Assembly (NCBI RefSeq): GCF_017945865.1
Contig: NZ_CP072829.1
Span: 1,426,001 to 1,490,000, forward strand
Reading direction: 5' to 3'
DNA: 64,000 nt
DNA from: Xiamenia xianingshaonis
GTDB lineage: Bacteria > Actinomycetota > Coriobacteriia > Coriobacteriales > Eggerthellaceae
A program made the translations under genes and the position numbers. A model generated the notes under the pieces. The model was not told where the DNA came from, searched no databases, and saw nothing but the letters and a program-made list of their open reading frames with translations. Each line of letters opens with the position of its first letter. Within the stretch, counting starts at the first letter, position 1. This document shows, in pieces, positions 31,018 to 40,655 of this stretch.

Positions 31018-31839
31018 TTAGAGGCAAAAGCCCACGGGACCGCAAAGGCTCGACCCGCAGCACCAGATGGCGCAGCACAGCGTGGCCGGGTCGATGCCCA
31101 TGGAAAAGCCGCGTTCCTCGGTCTGCTGCTCGTACGTGCGGCTGGCCTGCTGGAACGAGCGCTGCACGCGCTGGTAGTCGGGGTTCGACGGGTCCATGCG
31201 CACGGCGCGGCGGATCTGTTCGAGCGCCATGAGCGTGTTGCCGGCGCCGTTGTTGGCGATGGCGCTCAAATAGTACCAGCGGGCGTCGCGGCCGTGGCTC
31301 GTGATGGTGTTGAGCGTGTCGACCGCCTGCTGGTAGCGCTGCGCGTTGATGTCGTCGATGACCCCGCGCACGACCGCGCTGTCGCCCGCCCCGGCCTCGG
31401 GGTGGATGGGCGCCCCGCTTGCCGAGCCCGTCGCGCCGAAGCCGAACAGGTCGTCCCAGTCGAACCCGTAGCCGGTCCAGCCGTAAGGGCCGCTCGTGCC
31501 ATAGGGGTTCTGCCCGCCGGGCTGCCCGTAAGGGTTCTGGCCGCCCGGCCCAGCGCCGCCGCCGGAGGGGCGGTATGCCTGGCCGCCGCCCGAGGCTCCC
31601 CCGCCGGCCGCGCCGGACCCTCGCGCCGCGGCGGCGCGGGCGTCGCGGGTCACGTACTTTTCCGGATTCACGATGCGGTCGTAGGCCTCGTTGACCTCGT
31701 TCATGCGCGCGACCGCGCCCGGATCGTTCGGGTTGAGGTCGGGGTGGTTCTCGCGCGCCTTCTTGCGGTACGCCTTCTTCACCTCGTCCGGCGTCGCATC
31801 GGGGCTGACGCCGAGCACCTTATAGGGGTCCATCGCCAC
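31018..31839 (-). CDS. J-domain co-chaperone with Cys-rich C-terminus
   Basis: 273 residues. The J domain (about 4-62) has the HPD tripeptide at 32-34. A Gly/Pro/Asn/Tyr-rich linker (about 70-140), a helical TPR-like region (about 155-240) and a tail with six cysteines in the last 20 residues (CCAIWCC…) follow. It lacks the zinc-finger and C-terminal domains of class I DnaJ. GTG 31839 with GGAGG is chosen over ATG 31833. Overlaps the DUF5685 gene by 20 bases; it likely recruits the Hsp70 encoded next. Confidence 0.88.
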   Translation of the reverse strand: MAMDPYKVLGVSPDATPDEVKKAYRKKARENHPDLNPNDPGAVARMNEVNEAYDRIVNPEKYVTRDARAAAARGSGAAGGGASGGGQAYRPSGGGAGPGGQNPYGQPGGQNPYGTSGPYGWTGYGFDWDDLFGFGATGSASGAPIHPEAGAGDSAVVRGVIDDINAQRYQQAVDTLNTITSHGRDARWYYLSAIANNGAGNTLMALEQIRRAVRMDPSNPDYQRVQRSFQQASRTYEQQTEERGFSMGIDPATLCCAIWCCGSSLCGPVGFCL

Positions 31840-32701
31840 GGGAGCCCTCCTGTTCTGACGCGACGGACGCGCCGCCGTCTTGCCTCTTCTTCTGGTAGCC
31901 CTGCCACATGCCGCCGTACAGCACGCTGCGCATGACGTGCACGTCGCGCTCGAGCGGCAGGCGCTCGAAGGCGTCGGCCGCCAGATGCGCGAGCACGCCC
32001 AGGTATTCGCGCATGGCCTCGGCAGTGAGCGTCGTGTGCGCGAGCGGGTTGTACGAGCCGTTTGCGCGGTCGTCGTCCAGATCGACCACGGCGTCCATCA
32101 CGTAGACGAACTTGCCGAGACGAGCCCCGAATCGCCGCAGGTCAGACGCGAAAAACCCGTCCTCGCACACGAACAGCTCGCCCATGAGCGCCCCGAACAG
32201 GTTCGCCGCCTCGTCCAGGCAGGCAGGCTCGCCTTGCACCGCTGCCAGCCCGCGCCGCTCGACGTCGGCGATGGCCGCCATGGCGCTCTCGGCCGCCGCG
32301 CACTGCCGCGGACGACGCGTGCGCACCTTCGCATACGGGCCGTCGAGGGCCGACGCCGCCAGCCGCGCCTTCACGTTGCGGTCGTCGCGCCAGTCGTCGA
32401 AGCACTTGTGGTAGGCCAGCGCCACCGTCATGTCGGCCGCGTACTCGATGGACACCGAGGTCACGTACGGCCGCGGCTCCAAGGGGTGCATGGGGCAGCG
32501 GGCGGCGCCTTCGCATTCGACCGCCTCGTCCATCGACCCCAGCACGAGCGCCAACAGCACCATGTCGTACGACAGCACCAGGCGCGTGCGCTGGCCCGTC
32601 TGGCGGCCAAGCGCGCGGCACAGCCCGCAGTACACGGCCTTGTAGCGCGCCTGCTCGGCGTCGGAGAGGCTGCTCAAGCTGGGAGTCACGAACCCGAACA
32701 C
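31820..32701 (-). CDS. DUF5685 family protein
   Basis: 293 residues. The N-terminus MFGFVTP…[13 protein letters not shown] with Cys25 and Cys28, then Cys63 and Cys69, and the DLDDD acidic stretch near residue 205 match the DUF5685 pattern as I recall it. The function is unknown. The four cysteines could bind a metal, and the helical, acidic core recalls Asp-rich prenyl-synthase-like folds, but this is speculation. GTG 32701 has GGAGG; tightly coupled with the MarR and J-protein genes. Confidence 0.8.
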   Translation of the reverse strand: MFGFVTPSLSSLSDAEQARYKAVYCGLCRALGRQTGQRTRLVLSYDMVLLALVLGSMDEAVECEGAARCPMHPLEPRPYVTSVSIEYAADMTVALAYHKCFDDWRDDRNVKARLAASALDGPYAKVRTRRPRQCAAAESAMAAIADVERRGLAAVQGEPACLDEAANLFGALMGELFVCEDGFFASDLRRFGARLGKFVYVMDAVVDLDDDRANGSYNPLAHTTLTAEAMREYLGVLAHLAADAFERLPLERDVHVMRSVLYGGMWQGYQKKRQDGGASVASEQEGSRGDGPL

Positions 32702-32704
32702 GGC

Positions 32705-33154
32705 TCAGGCCTCCATCCGCTGCATGAGCGCGTTCAAGGCCTGGATGCCGTCAAGGGCGCTGCGCACGGCCTCGGGCGGCACCTCGCCGAACGTGCGGTC
32801 GAGCACGGCGACGATGTCCTCTTCGATGACCGTGAGCACCCGATGGCCCTCGCTCGTGACGCGCAGCGAATAGGCCCGCCGGTCGCCGTCTTTGCGGGCG
32901 CGTTCCACAAGGCCCTTCTCTTCCAGCTTGCGGCAGACCGCCGCGAAGTTCGTGCGCAGGATGCCGGCGCGGTCGCTCAGGCAGCCCGCCGTCAGCCCCG
33001 GCGAGCGCGACAGCTCGGCCAGCACGTGCATCTGCTGCAGCGTCAAGCCGTTTCGCTGGCAGATGGGGCCGGCCACGTCGTTGAGCAGGCGGCACATGCG
33101 CCACGAAGCGAAGAACCACTCGTCGCGCAAACGTCGAAGCGATGCGACGTCCAT
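32705..33154 (-). CDS. MarR-family transcriptional regulator
   Basis: 149 residues. Winged helix with LTLQQMHVLAELSRSPGLTAGCLSDRAGILRTNFAAVCRKLEEKGLVERARKDGD-type organisation; the recognition helix and the DGDRRAY wing are typical. A much longer upstream reading exists, but ATG 33154, one base past the previous gene, begins the conserved fold. It may regulate its own operon through the palindrome at 33609-33621. Confidence 0.88.
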   Translation of the reverse strand: MDVASLRRLRDEWFFASWRMCRLLNDVAGPICQRNGLTLQQMHVLAELSRSPGLTAGCLSDRAGILRTNFAAVCRKLEEKGLVERARKDGDRRAYSLRVTSEGHRVLTVIEEDIVAVLDRTFGEVPPEAVRSALDGIQALNALMQRMEA

Positions 33155-33155
33155 G

Positions 33156-33572
33156 TTAGGACTTCTTCCGCACTTCTGTCCTGCATTTGGGACAGACGAC
33201 GCGCAACGTCCCCTTCCCCTTCGGCACCGAAAGGACCTGCCCGCAGCCCTTGCACTTGAAATACACGGTGGTCTTGCGGTTCTTCCAGCGTTTGTACATG
33301 AGGTTGACCTGGGCTTTCGTCTTGCGAACAAGCTCTTCGTAGCGCCGGTTCTCCGCCGCGCGCCCGGACGCGTTTTTTGAGCAGGTGCGCCAGAAGGCGT
33401 AGACGAGCAGCGCCAAGGACGCCAGCGACAAGAAGCCCGACGGAACGAGGATCTCCACGAACATGGCCACGAGGGCAACGACAACGAGGAAGCTCGTGAA
33501 CGCGTCGACGCCGTAGCGCCCGTACATCAGCTCGGAAAGCTTGTAGCCGAGCCGGTCCAAAAAGTTTCGCAT
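33156..33572 (-). CDS. Small membrane protein with C-terminal zinc ribbon
   Basis: 138 residues, not assigned to a named family. Two adjacent hydrophobic helices (about 24-46 and 48-63), a basic linker, and a zinc ribbon with Cys107-Cys110 (CKGC) and Cys127-Cys130 (CPKC). The ribbon would face the cytoplasm if both helices span the membrane. ATG 33572 is preceded by AGG; a GTG two codons earlier is possible. First gene of the five-gene operon leading to the J-protein and Hsp70. Confidence 0.8.
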   Translation of the reverse strand: MRNFLDRLGYKLSELMYGRYGVDAFTSFLVVVALVAMFVEILVPSGFLSLASLALLVYAFWRTCSKNASGRAAENRRYEELVRKTKAQVNLMYKRWKNRKTTVYFKCKGCGQVLSVPKGKGTLRVVCPKCRTEVRKKS

Positions 33573-33608
33573 GCGCACCTGTTTCGGTTGGGGCCGGTAG
33601 AATCATCG

Positions 33609-33621
33609 TAGTTTAATACTA
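33609..33621 (-). promoter_or_regulatory. Palindrome, candidate MarR operator
   Basis: TAGT-TTAAT-ACTA, an AT-rich inverted repeat, lies 37-49 bases upstream of the first gene of the MarR-containing operon. Confidence 0.4.
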
Positions 33622-33690
33622 TTTTCCCCACGGCCGGGCGCAAGCCGCCGATTCCACACGTCCGACGCAAGGCTGTTGACCGGAAGACAC

Positions 33691-33726
33691 AAAAGCCCCC
33701 TCGCGCACAAGGGCCGCAAGGGGGGT
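33691..33726 (-). terminator. Intrinsic terminator after homoserine dehydrogenase
   Basis: Stem CCCCCTTGCG/CGCGAGGGGG followed by TTTT on the minus strand. It lies about 85 bases past the hom stop. Confidence 0.85.
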
Positions 33727-33812
33727 GATACGCGCAAGCCGATCAGGAAACCGCTGGCAGAAGCCGGCCCGCCATGGCGCAGGCAGGCCGGCGAATCAGC
33801 GCTTCTGAGGAG

Positions 33813-35096
33813 CTAGTCTTCGACGCGGATGACGCTCGTCTCGCCGACCAGCACGGCTTCCAGCTGGGACACTTCCTCGATGACGGCGCGCACACTCGAT
33901 TCGCGGGCCGTGTGCGTCACGTACGACAGGTTCACCTGGCCGCCTTCCTCCTTGCCGCGCTGGATGACCGAACGCACCGACACGTTGTGCTTCGAGAAGA
34001 TGCCGGCCGTGGCCGCCAGCACGCCAGGCACGTCGTTGACCTGGAACCTGATATAGTACTTGGTACGCAAATCGTCAACCGGCACGATGGGCAGGCTGTC
34101 GGTGCAGGTGCAGCCGACGATGGGCAACACGCCCTGCTGCAGGTGCCGCGCCACTTCCAGCACGTCTCCCATAACGGCGCTCGCAGCCGGACCCGCACCC
34201 GCGCCCGGGCCGAAGAACATCGTCTCGCCCACCGCGTCGCCGACGACGTAGATGGCGTTCATGACGCCGTTCACCGTGGCCAGCTGATGGCTCGTCGGAA
34301 TCATCGTAGGATGCACGCGCACGTCGATGCCTTCGTCGGTGCGGTGCGCAATGGCCAGCAGCTTCACCGAATAGCCCATGTCACGGGCCGCTTCCAGATC
34401 GATGGACGACACGTGCGTGATGCCTTCGGTGAACACGTCCTCGATGGTCACGCGCGAGTTGAACGCGATGGACGCCAGAATGGCGATCTTGGCCGCGGCG
34501 TCGTATCCGCCCACGTCAGCGGTAGGATCGGCTTCCGCAAACCCACGCGCCTGAGCATCGGCGAGCGCTTCGGCGTAATCGGTGCCGCGCTCGGCCATCT
34601 CGGTGAGCATATAATTAGTAGTGCCGTTCACAATGCCCATGACCGACGTGATCTCGTTGGCGATGAGCGAGTGCTTCAGCGGGTCGATGATGGGGATGCC
34701 GCCGCCGACGCTCGCCTCGAACGCCAGCTCCTTGCCCGCCGCCTCGGCCGCGTCCATGACCTCCTTGCCGTACGTGGCCATGAGCGCCTTGTTCGCCGTC
34801 ACGACGTTCTTGCCCGCCGCCAGCGCCGCCAGCACGAGTTCGCGGGCGACCGTCGTGCCGCCGATGAGCTCGATGACGATGTCGATGTCCGGATCGTTCA
34901 CGATGTCGTGCCAGTCTTCGGTGAAAATGTCCGACACCCCGTGGGCCGCCGCCTGCTCGGGCTCGCGCGAGCACACGCGCACCAGCTCCACGTCAATGCC
35001 CAAGTGGCGACGGAAGTCGCACGCGTGGTTGTGCAGAATGTCGATGCAGCCGCCACCGACCGTGCCCGTGCCGACCAGCCCAACTTTGATAGCCAT
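33813..35096 (-). CDS. hom: Homoserine dehydrogenase with ACT domain
   Basis: NAD(P)H-dependent reduction of aspartate semialdehyde to homoserine, for threonine and methionine. 427 residues. The Rossmann motif GLVGTGTVGGG is at 6-16, followed by the catalytic domain with VNGTTNYML and GFAEADPTADVGGYDAAAK. A C-terminal ACT domain (about 350-427, IRFQVNDVPGVLA) suggests threonine feedback. ATG 35096 has AAGAAGGG. Monocistronic. Confidence 0.95.
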   Translation of the reverse strand: MAIKVGLVGTGTVGGGCIDILHNHACDFRRHLGIDVELVRVCSREPEQAAAHGVSDIFTEDWHDIVNDPDIDIVIELIGGTTVARELVLAALAAGKNVVTANKALMATYGKEVMDAAEAAGKELAFEASVGGGIPIIDPLKHSLIANEITSVMGIVNGTTNYMLTEMAERGTDYAEALADAQARGFAEADPTADVGGYDAAAKIAILASIAFNSRVTIEDVFTEGITHVSSIDLEAARDMGYSVKLLAIAHRTDEGIDVRVHPTMIPTSHQLATVNGVMNAIYVVGDAVGETMFFGPGAGAGPAASAVMGDVLEVARHLQQGVLPIVGCTCTDSLPIVPVDDLRTKYYIRFQVNDVPGVLAATAGIFSKHNVSVRSVIQRGKEEGGQVNLSYVTHTARESSVRAVIEEVSQLEAVLVGETSVIRVED

Positions 35097-35254
35097 GAAA
35101 GATCCCTTCTTCACAGGGCGCACGTGCGCCGAACGCTCAAATGCTGATCGCATTGTCGCACGGACGAGGGCGTTTCGTCCCGCAGACCACATGATCCTCG
35201 CATGGATACGGAGCCATCGGACGGCACCCGCTTGCGAGAGCCGTCATCCGAAGC

Positions 35255-35560
35255 CATGGGACGGCGCTTTCGCCGCGACGGCTCCGCTGCCCCGTGGGCC
35301 GCCAGGTGCCCGGAATTGCCGTGAAGGGCCGAGGAAGCGTGCTTGCGCACGCGACGAGGGCCTGGAGCGGCAAGGCCGGGCGCCTGGTGGTCCCACGGGC
35401 GACGCGTCGTCGGCCCGAGCCAACCGGTCCGGCCTCCTTTGGCTTAACCTCGGCTGCGCCGCCGCGGCGGAACCGCCTGCTGAAAGGCGGAACTTTGTCG
35501 CCGGCGAGGCTCCGCTGGCCCGCAGGGCCTGCAGGTGCCCGGAGTCGCCGGAAAAGCCCC
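35255..35560 (+). repeat. R1 dispersed repeat, copy 1
   Basis: Shares the ordered blocks GACGCGTCGTCG, GAGCCAA…CCTCCTTTGGCT and GGTGCCCGGA with copies at about 40300-40460 (inverted), 55245-55405 (same orientation) and 60105-60300 (inverted). It lies downstream of the first giant gene. Confidence 0.6.
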
Positions 35561-35802
35561 GAAAACGCGAAAGGGCGGCGGGGAGCGCTTCTGGCCTCCC
35601 GCCGCCTTGGGTGCTTGGCCGGCCGCGGCGCGATGTGAACTGAGGTGAAGAAAGGTCGTCGCGCGGCGGCCGCCGATCCGGCGCCGGCGATGCGTGAAAG
35701 GGGCCGGCGTCCGGGCCCCGCTCCGGGCGGGTCAGAAAGGTTGTCCCGGGGCGAGGGGGTGCGAAGGGCCGTCCGGGGTCCCGCCCGGCGGCTCGCCTCG
35801 TC

Positions 35803-35903
35803 GTGGGCCGGCGGCCCACGGGGGCGGCTGCTCGAAGGAGCCAGCAGGCGCCCCTGTGGGCCGCCGGGGCAGAGGCCGGGGCGGATGCCCCCGGCCTCTG
35901 CCC
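35803..35903 (-). terminator. Tandem hairpins after giant gene 1
   Basis: Two adjacent stems. One spans 35810-35865, with GGCGGCCCAC/GTGGGCCGCC ends and an inner CTGCT/AGCAG. The other spans 35867-35903, with 15 paired bases (GGGCAGAGGCCGGGG and its complement). No T-run follows, so termination may be Rho-assisted or the RNA may have another role. Near-identical to 55710-55810. Confidence 0.5.
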
Positions 35904-35972
35904 TCGGGAAGGCGGCTCCCCCGAGGGGCCCGGAAGCGCGGGCGACCCTCAGGGAGGCGTCAATCGGTCAGA

Positions 35973-38900
35973 CTAGCGGGTGGCCGTCCACACGCCGGAG
36001 CCGTTGACCCAGTAGCGGCCGACCCACGCGTTGGAGGCCATGGCGCCGGAGGCGTCCATGTAGTACCACTTGCCGTCGGCGTCCTGCTGCCAGCCGGTGA
36101 GCATCTTGCCGAACGTGCCGTCGTGGGCGGTGTTGAGCAGGTACCACTCGCCGCCGTCCTTCAGCCAGCCGGACTGCATGTCGCCGGAGGCGCCCATGTA
36201 GTACCAGCCGCCGTCGACCTTCTGCCAGCCGGTGAGCATGGCGCCGTAGCTTCCCTTGTGGGACTGGTTCAGGAGGTACCACTCGCCGTCGGCGTCCTGG
36301 AACCACTGGGTGTTGGTCATCTTTCCGTTGGCCTCGAAGTGGTACCAGGCATTGTCGATCCACTCCCAGCCGTCCTTGACCTGCTTGCCGTCCTTGTAGT
36401 AGGCCCAGTCGTTGCCGGAGCCCACCCAGCCGGTCTTGCCGGCGGCGGGCTGGGCGGGGGCGACGGGCTTGGCCGCGGGCACATAGGCCACGGTGGCGGT
36501 TCCCTTGTAGTTGCCCTTGTAGGTCACGGTGATGGTCTTGGTGGCCGCGTCGGCCTTGTAGTCGAAGTCGCTCGAGGACAGGCCGGGCACCGTGACGACC
36601 GGCAGGCCGGCGGCGTCGTAGGACACCTGGGGCTTGGCCGTGACCGTCGCGGGCTTGATCGTGAAGTCGACCGTCTTCTCGCCCGTCCAGCCGGCGCCCT
36701 CGTCGCCCGCGATCGCGATCGGGTAGGTGCCCGCGCCGGTGTAGGAGCCCGCCTTCACGTCGTAGGCCGACGCGTCGACCGGGACCTTCTTGCCGCCGTC
36801 CATGTAGTAGGCGGCGGTCACGACGGGCGCCTGGGCCTTGCCGTTGTAGGTCGTCTCCGCGACCTCGAACGTGACCTCCGCCACGTCGTAGAGGACCTCG
36901 ACGTCCTTCTTGACCTCGCCGGTGAAGTTCGTGCCGGCGCCGGAGATCGTCGCCGCGACGGTGCCGGGCAGCTCGCCCTCGGCGGCCACCGTGTAGTCGG
37001 TGCCGGGGACCAGCTCCATGCCCTCGAACGTGACCTTCACCGCGTCGGCCAGGTCGGCGCCCGGGACGACGGCGGCCGGCTCGATCGTCGCGTTGGCGAC
37101 GTCGGCCTTGGCGATCTCGTAGGGGACCTTCACCGAGCCCTTGAAGTTGCCGGTCTTGGGCGCGATGACCATGTAGGACGTGCCGGCGTTGACGCCGCCC
37201 TCGGACTCGACGCTCAGCTGGTCGATGGCCTGGGACAGCGGGATGGGATAGCCATTGTAGTCCTCGTTGACCGGCGTGATGTAGGAGCCCTTCACGAGCA
37301 CCTGCGGCACCTGCTCCTTGCCGTTGTAGACCAGGTCCTCGGCGCCGTCGAGCTTGACCGAGCCCTTCACGTTGGAGGCGTCGGAGAGCTCCAGCGGGGC
37401 GATCTGGAACGGCACCTCGACGGAGCCGGCGTACTGGCCCGTGCCGGTGATCACGGCGTAGGCCGGGGCGTCCTCGGTCGTGGCATTCACGTTGTTCTCG
37501 TAGGAGATGTCGATCGGGGCGGTTTTCGTGACGTCGTCCTTCGTGCCCTTCGTGTACACCGTGACGTCCGGCTCCGCTTTGCCGTTCGGGTTGTACAAGC
37601 TGCCCTCTTCGACGACCACGTCGTACATGCCCTCGATGGACTTGTCAGTCACGTAGAAGCTGCCGTTGATGACGCCGGTGGCCGAGTCGGAGTAGTTGCC
37701 CTTGCCGGTGACGGTGAATACGTACTTCGTGCAGCCCGTCGGCACGCCCGTCTGGCTGGACGCCTTGGCGGGAGCCGAGACGGTGTAATCGACGCCCTCT
37801 TCGAGCACCGTGCCGTCCGGAAGCTTGACCTGCAGGCCCTCGACCGTGTTGTCGAACTCGCTCTTGAGCTGCGAGGCCGCGGTGGCCTTCGCATGCACGT
37901 CGGCCAGGGAGGCCGGCGTGATGGCGAACGCCTGGGAGTACGTGCCGTCGTAGGCGTAGTTGCCCGAGAAGGCCAGATCTATGGTGCCGCCCTCGGCGAC
38001 CGTCGTGTTGTCGCCGTAGGCGACCGTGTAGTCGTAAGGAGCCTGCTTGTTGTAGGGGTTCTGCGCCTTCAGAGTCACTCTGCCGTCGGCGAAGTCGACG
38101 GTGACCGTCGGCTCCGGCGTGATCTGGCCGCCCGTGTACGTGGCGCTGAAGCCGCCGGACGCGGGAGTGGCCAGGCCGTCATAGGTGACGGTCGCGTTGC
38201 CGTTCGCGCCGAACTTCAGCGTGAGCGGCGTGATCGTGAACGTCATTTCCTGGGACTTGCCGACGTAGGTGTCGTCTTTGCCCTCGACGACGACCGTGTA
38301 GGTGCCGACCTCGGTGATCCTCTCGGCGTCCTTCTTCACCACGGGCTTGCCGTCGACCGTGCGCGTGGCCGTGACGGTGTAATTCGTGCCGGCAACAAGC
38401 TCTGTCCCGCCCACAGGCTTGGCGACGGACACGAGATCCTGGACCTTGTAGCCGTTACTGGAGCCACCGGCCGGGCCGTTGTAGGGCTCGCTCGCCTTCT
38501 TGAGCGTGGCCTCGGGCAGCACGGTGCCGTAGGTGTACTTGACCGGCAGCTGGCCGCGGTAGACGCCGTTGCTCGAGAGGGGCTTGATGTAGGCGGTGCC
38601 GTTGGAGCCGGCAGTCGTGGCGAGCGTGCCGTCGATGACCTCGAACGTCTCGGCGAAGTCGACCGGGACCGTCGTGCCGCCCTTCGTGAGGGTGACGACG
38701 GCGCCGCTCTCGATCTGGGACTTCACGTCGGCGAACGTGATGTTGTCCTTGAAGGTGAGCTTCACCTCGTCGACCGGGCGGCCGTCGATGGCGACGCCCA
38801 TGACCGCACCACTAGCGGGGAAGTCATCGCGGTCGACCATCGTGGCAAGGTCGACGTAGACGGTCAGCGGCAAGGTCTGGACGACCTGGTCGCCGACCTT

Positions 38901-40135
38901 CACCTGCACCTGGTACTTGCCGGGCATGGTGGGATACTCCTGGTTGCCCTGGCCGTCGACCATGGCCTGGCCGTTCGCGTCCAGGTAGACGAAGTCGTCG
39001 GCAACAACCACGCCATCAGCTTTGACTTCGATCGCACCTTTGATGGTGTCGTGCAGGCTGGTTCCCGTGTACTTCGCCTCAAGCGCCTTGTCATTGTCGA
39101 CCCCGGCAATATCCGTACTGTCGGCAATCGCCACGGCGTACGTGCCGGCGTCATTGATGGCGACGTCGGTCGTGAACGTGGTTTCCCTTCCGTTGGAGGT
39201 GCCGCCGGTCAGCTCGGCACCACGCACCTCGTACTTGTAGTTTTTGGCTTGGTCGTCCGACACGACAATGGTGACCTTCGCGCGGCCTTTGGTGATGTAC
39301 GTCGCCGTGCCAGCGGTGTCGGTGCCAGTCAGGCTCACGTCGGAGTTGTTGAAGTTGCTGTAGGTGATGCTCTCCGGTTTAGCGGCGCCCAGTGATTCAG
39401 CCTCGCGTGCCGCGGCAGTGCTGAGGGCGTCAGGCGTGCTGACGCCGACGGTGCCCTCCGGCAGCGTCACCGTGACAGCAGCCTTGGAAACAGTGAAGGG
39501 CAGAACGTTGTCGACGCTGCCGCCTTCGCTTTTGAGCAGTTTGTTGATGGCGGCCACCGTTCCACTCGCTGTAGTCGGCTCAACAGAGCTACTTACAGTG
39601 TATACCGCATTATAGGAGCCAACATCGACGGCCTTGCTATCTACAGACAAAGCCGAGCCGGTATTCGCAGTGAAAGCGGTAGCGATGCCGCCAGAAACGG
39701 GAATGCTGTACCAGGTGCCCTCATACACCCCTTTACCGTCTTTGTCCTTCCATGTCGAATATTCGGCCAAGACCTTGAGATTAGAGGTGCTGGGAGCGAC
39801 AGCAGTGCCGGTATACTCAAAGTCAGTAGTGGTGTCCCAGCCGGAGATCTCAACCTGAGTCCAAGCAGCTGTGCGGTCGTCATTTGCAGGCCTAGGAGCA
39901 GTTTCAGCATCAATATCTGAAAGAAGGGTTGTGCTTGTGCTGAGCTCAAACGGTTTTTCCTTGGAACCGTCGGGGGAAGGCACAGTGTCCGCATAAGCGG
40001 GAGTTACGTCCATCGCCGCCTGGGTCAGGGCGGCGGCGGGGGTCATGCCAAACGCGAGGGTGCCTGCAAGGATCAGGCTAAGAACCTTGCCCCCCCCCCG
40101 TAGGTTTTCGTAGAAAGTGGAGTGATCTTGGACAT
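35973..40135 (-). CDS. Giant secreted cell-wall-binding protein 1, switched out of frame by a G10 tract
   Basis: Predicted surface protein. ATG 40135 has GAGAAAGG seven bases upstream and opens a signal peptide, but ten consecutive G (40090-40099) put the rest out of frame; translation would stop at codon 21. With eleven or eight G the reading is continuous, about 1,387 residues with eleven, with the signal core KVLSLILAGTLAFG and a cleavage region near AYA. The body is a series of Ig/MBG-like beta repeats (YNGKAQ, VPYEIA, TYKGN motifs). The last ~155 residues are choline-binding-type repeats (GW…WYY…GxM). The in-frame portion without an upstream start is 35973-40046. The paralog is at 55880-59943. 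Confidence 0.85.
40090..40099 (-). repeat. Poly-G tract (G10) in signal peptide of giant gene 1
   Basis: Ten C on the plus strand. With 10 or 9 G the gene stops early; 8 or 11 G restore the frame. Candidate slipped-strand phase-variation switch. Confidence 0.75.
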
Positions 40136-40655
40136 AGATCGACCTTTCTCATTTCGGGTTCACAACATTGGACGCCGCCCATTGTGCCACAGATCGCCCC
40201 ACTTGGAAAACATTTTGTGGGGCCGAGTCCCCAAAACGACCCCCACCAGGCGGTTTCCGGGCCGCGATTGTGTTCGTTTGTTGGAGAAAGGCCGCTCCCA
40301 GTTCCGGAGCTTTGGTCCCAGCCAAAGGAGGCCTGAGACCTTGGCTCAGGCCGACGACGCGTCAAAGCGGAGCCGCCACGGCGGAAGCCGCCGTCCAACG
40401 ACCTGCAGCCTTCCCCCCCCTCACGGCAATTCCGGGCACCTGGAGCCCCCCCCCCACGGACCAGCGCAGCCCCCGCGGCAGGCGGGTTCGGACGACCGAC
40501 CGCATGGTCAAAAGACAGCAACTGGACCGGGTTTTCAGGAGTCTGTGATCAAAACGTCAAAACCGCTCGATGCGGCGATGTCATGCAAACGGAAACGCAG
40601 GGTATCGAGGCGATGCGCTGGACGGTAAGATGAAACGAATCAGAAAGGTCGTTAC
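40136..40655. other. Intergenic region upstream of giant gene 1
   Basis: 520 bases without a gene. It holds a likely promoter for the giant gene (minus-strand CACAAT near 40187 with TTCCAA 16 bases upstream), an inverted R1 copy (about 40300-40460), a C10 run at 40446-40455, and the leader of the AlbA_2 gene with AAAGG before 40656. Confidence 0.6.
40300..40460 (-). repeat. R1 dispersed repeat, copy 2 (inverted)
   Basis: Reverse orientation relative to copy 1; contains CCAGCCAAAGGAGG, GACGACGCGTCAAAGC and GGCAATTCCGGGCACCTGG, matching copy 4 closely. A C10 run replaces the CCCC of copy 4. Confidence 0.6.

Larger units (their letters stand above)
35097..35972. other. Intergenic region: hom upstream, R1 repeat and conserved hairpins
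   Basis: 876 bases with no convincing gene. From left to right: the hom leader, R1 repeat copy 1 (about 35255-35560), then a block from about 35640 to 35972 nearly identical to 55550-55879, including two strong hairpins. All three-phase readings here are GC-rich noise. Confidence 0.7.

Noticed and set aside
35694-39395. 1,233-codon open frame on the plus strand over giant gene 1
   Set aside because: It is antisense to a protein with clear domains, has no ribosome binding site, and reads as Val/Gly/Arg/His-rich low complexity typical of shadow frames in GC-rich DNA.
35973-40046. Giant gene 1 as a pseudogene
   Set aside because: The body is fully open and conserved with the paralog; only the homopolymer breaks it, at the same site in both, so phase variation or a sequencing error is more likely than decay.
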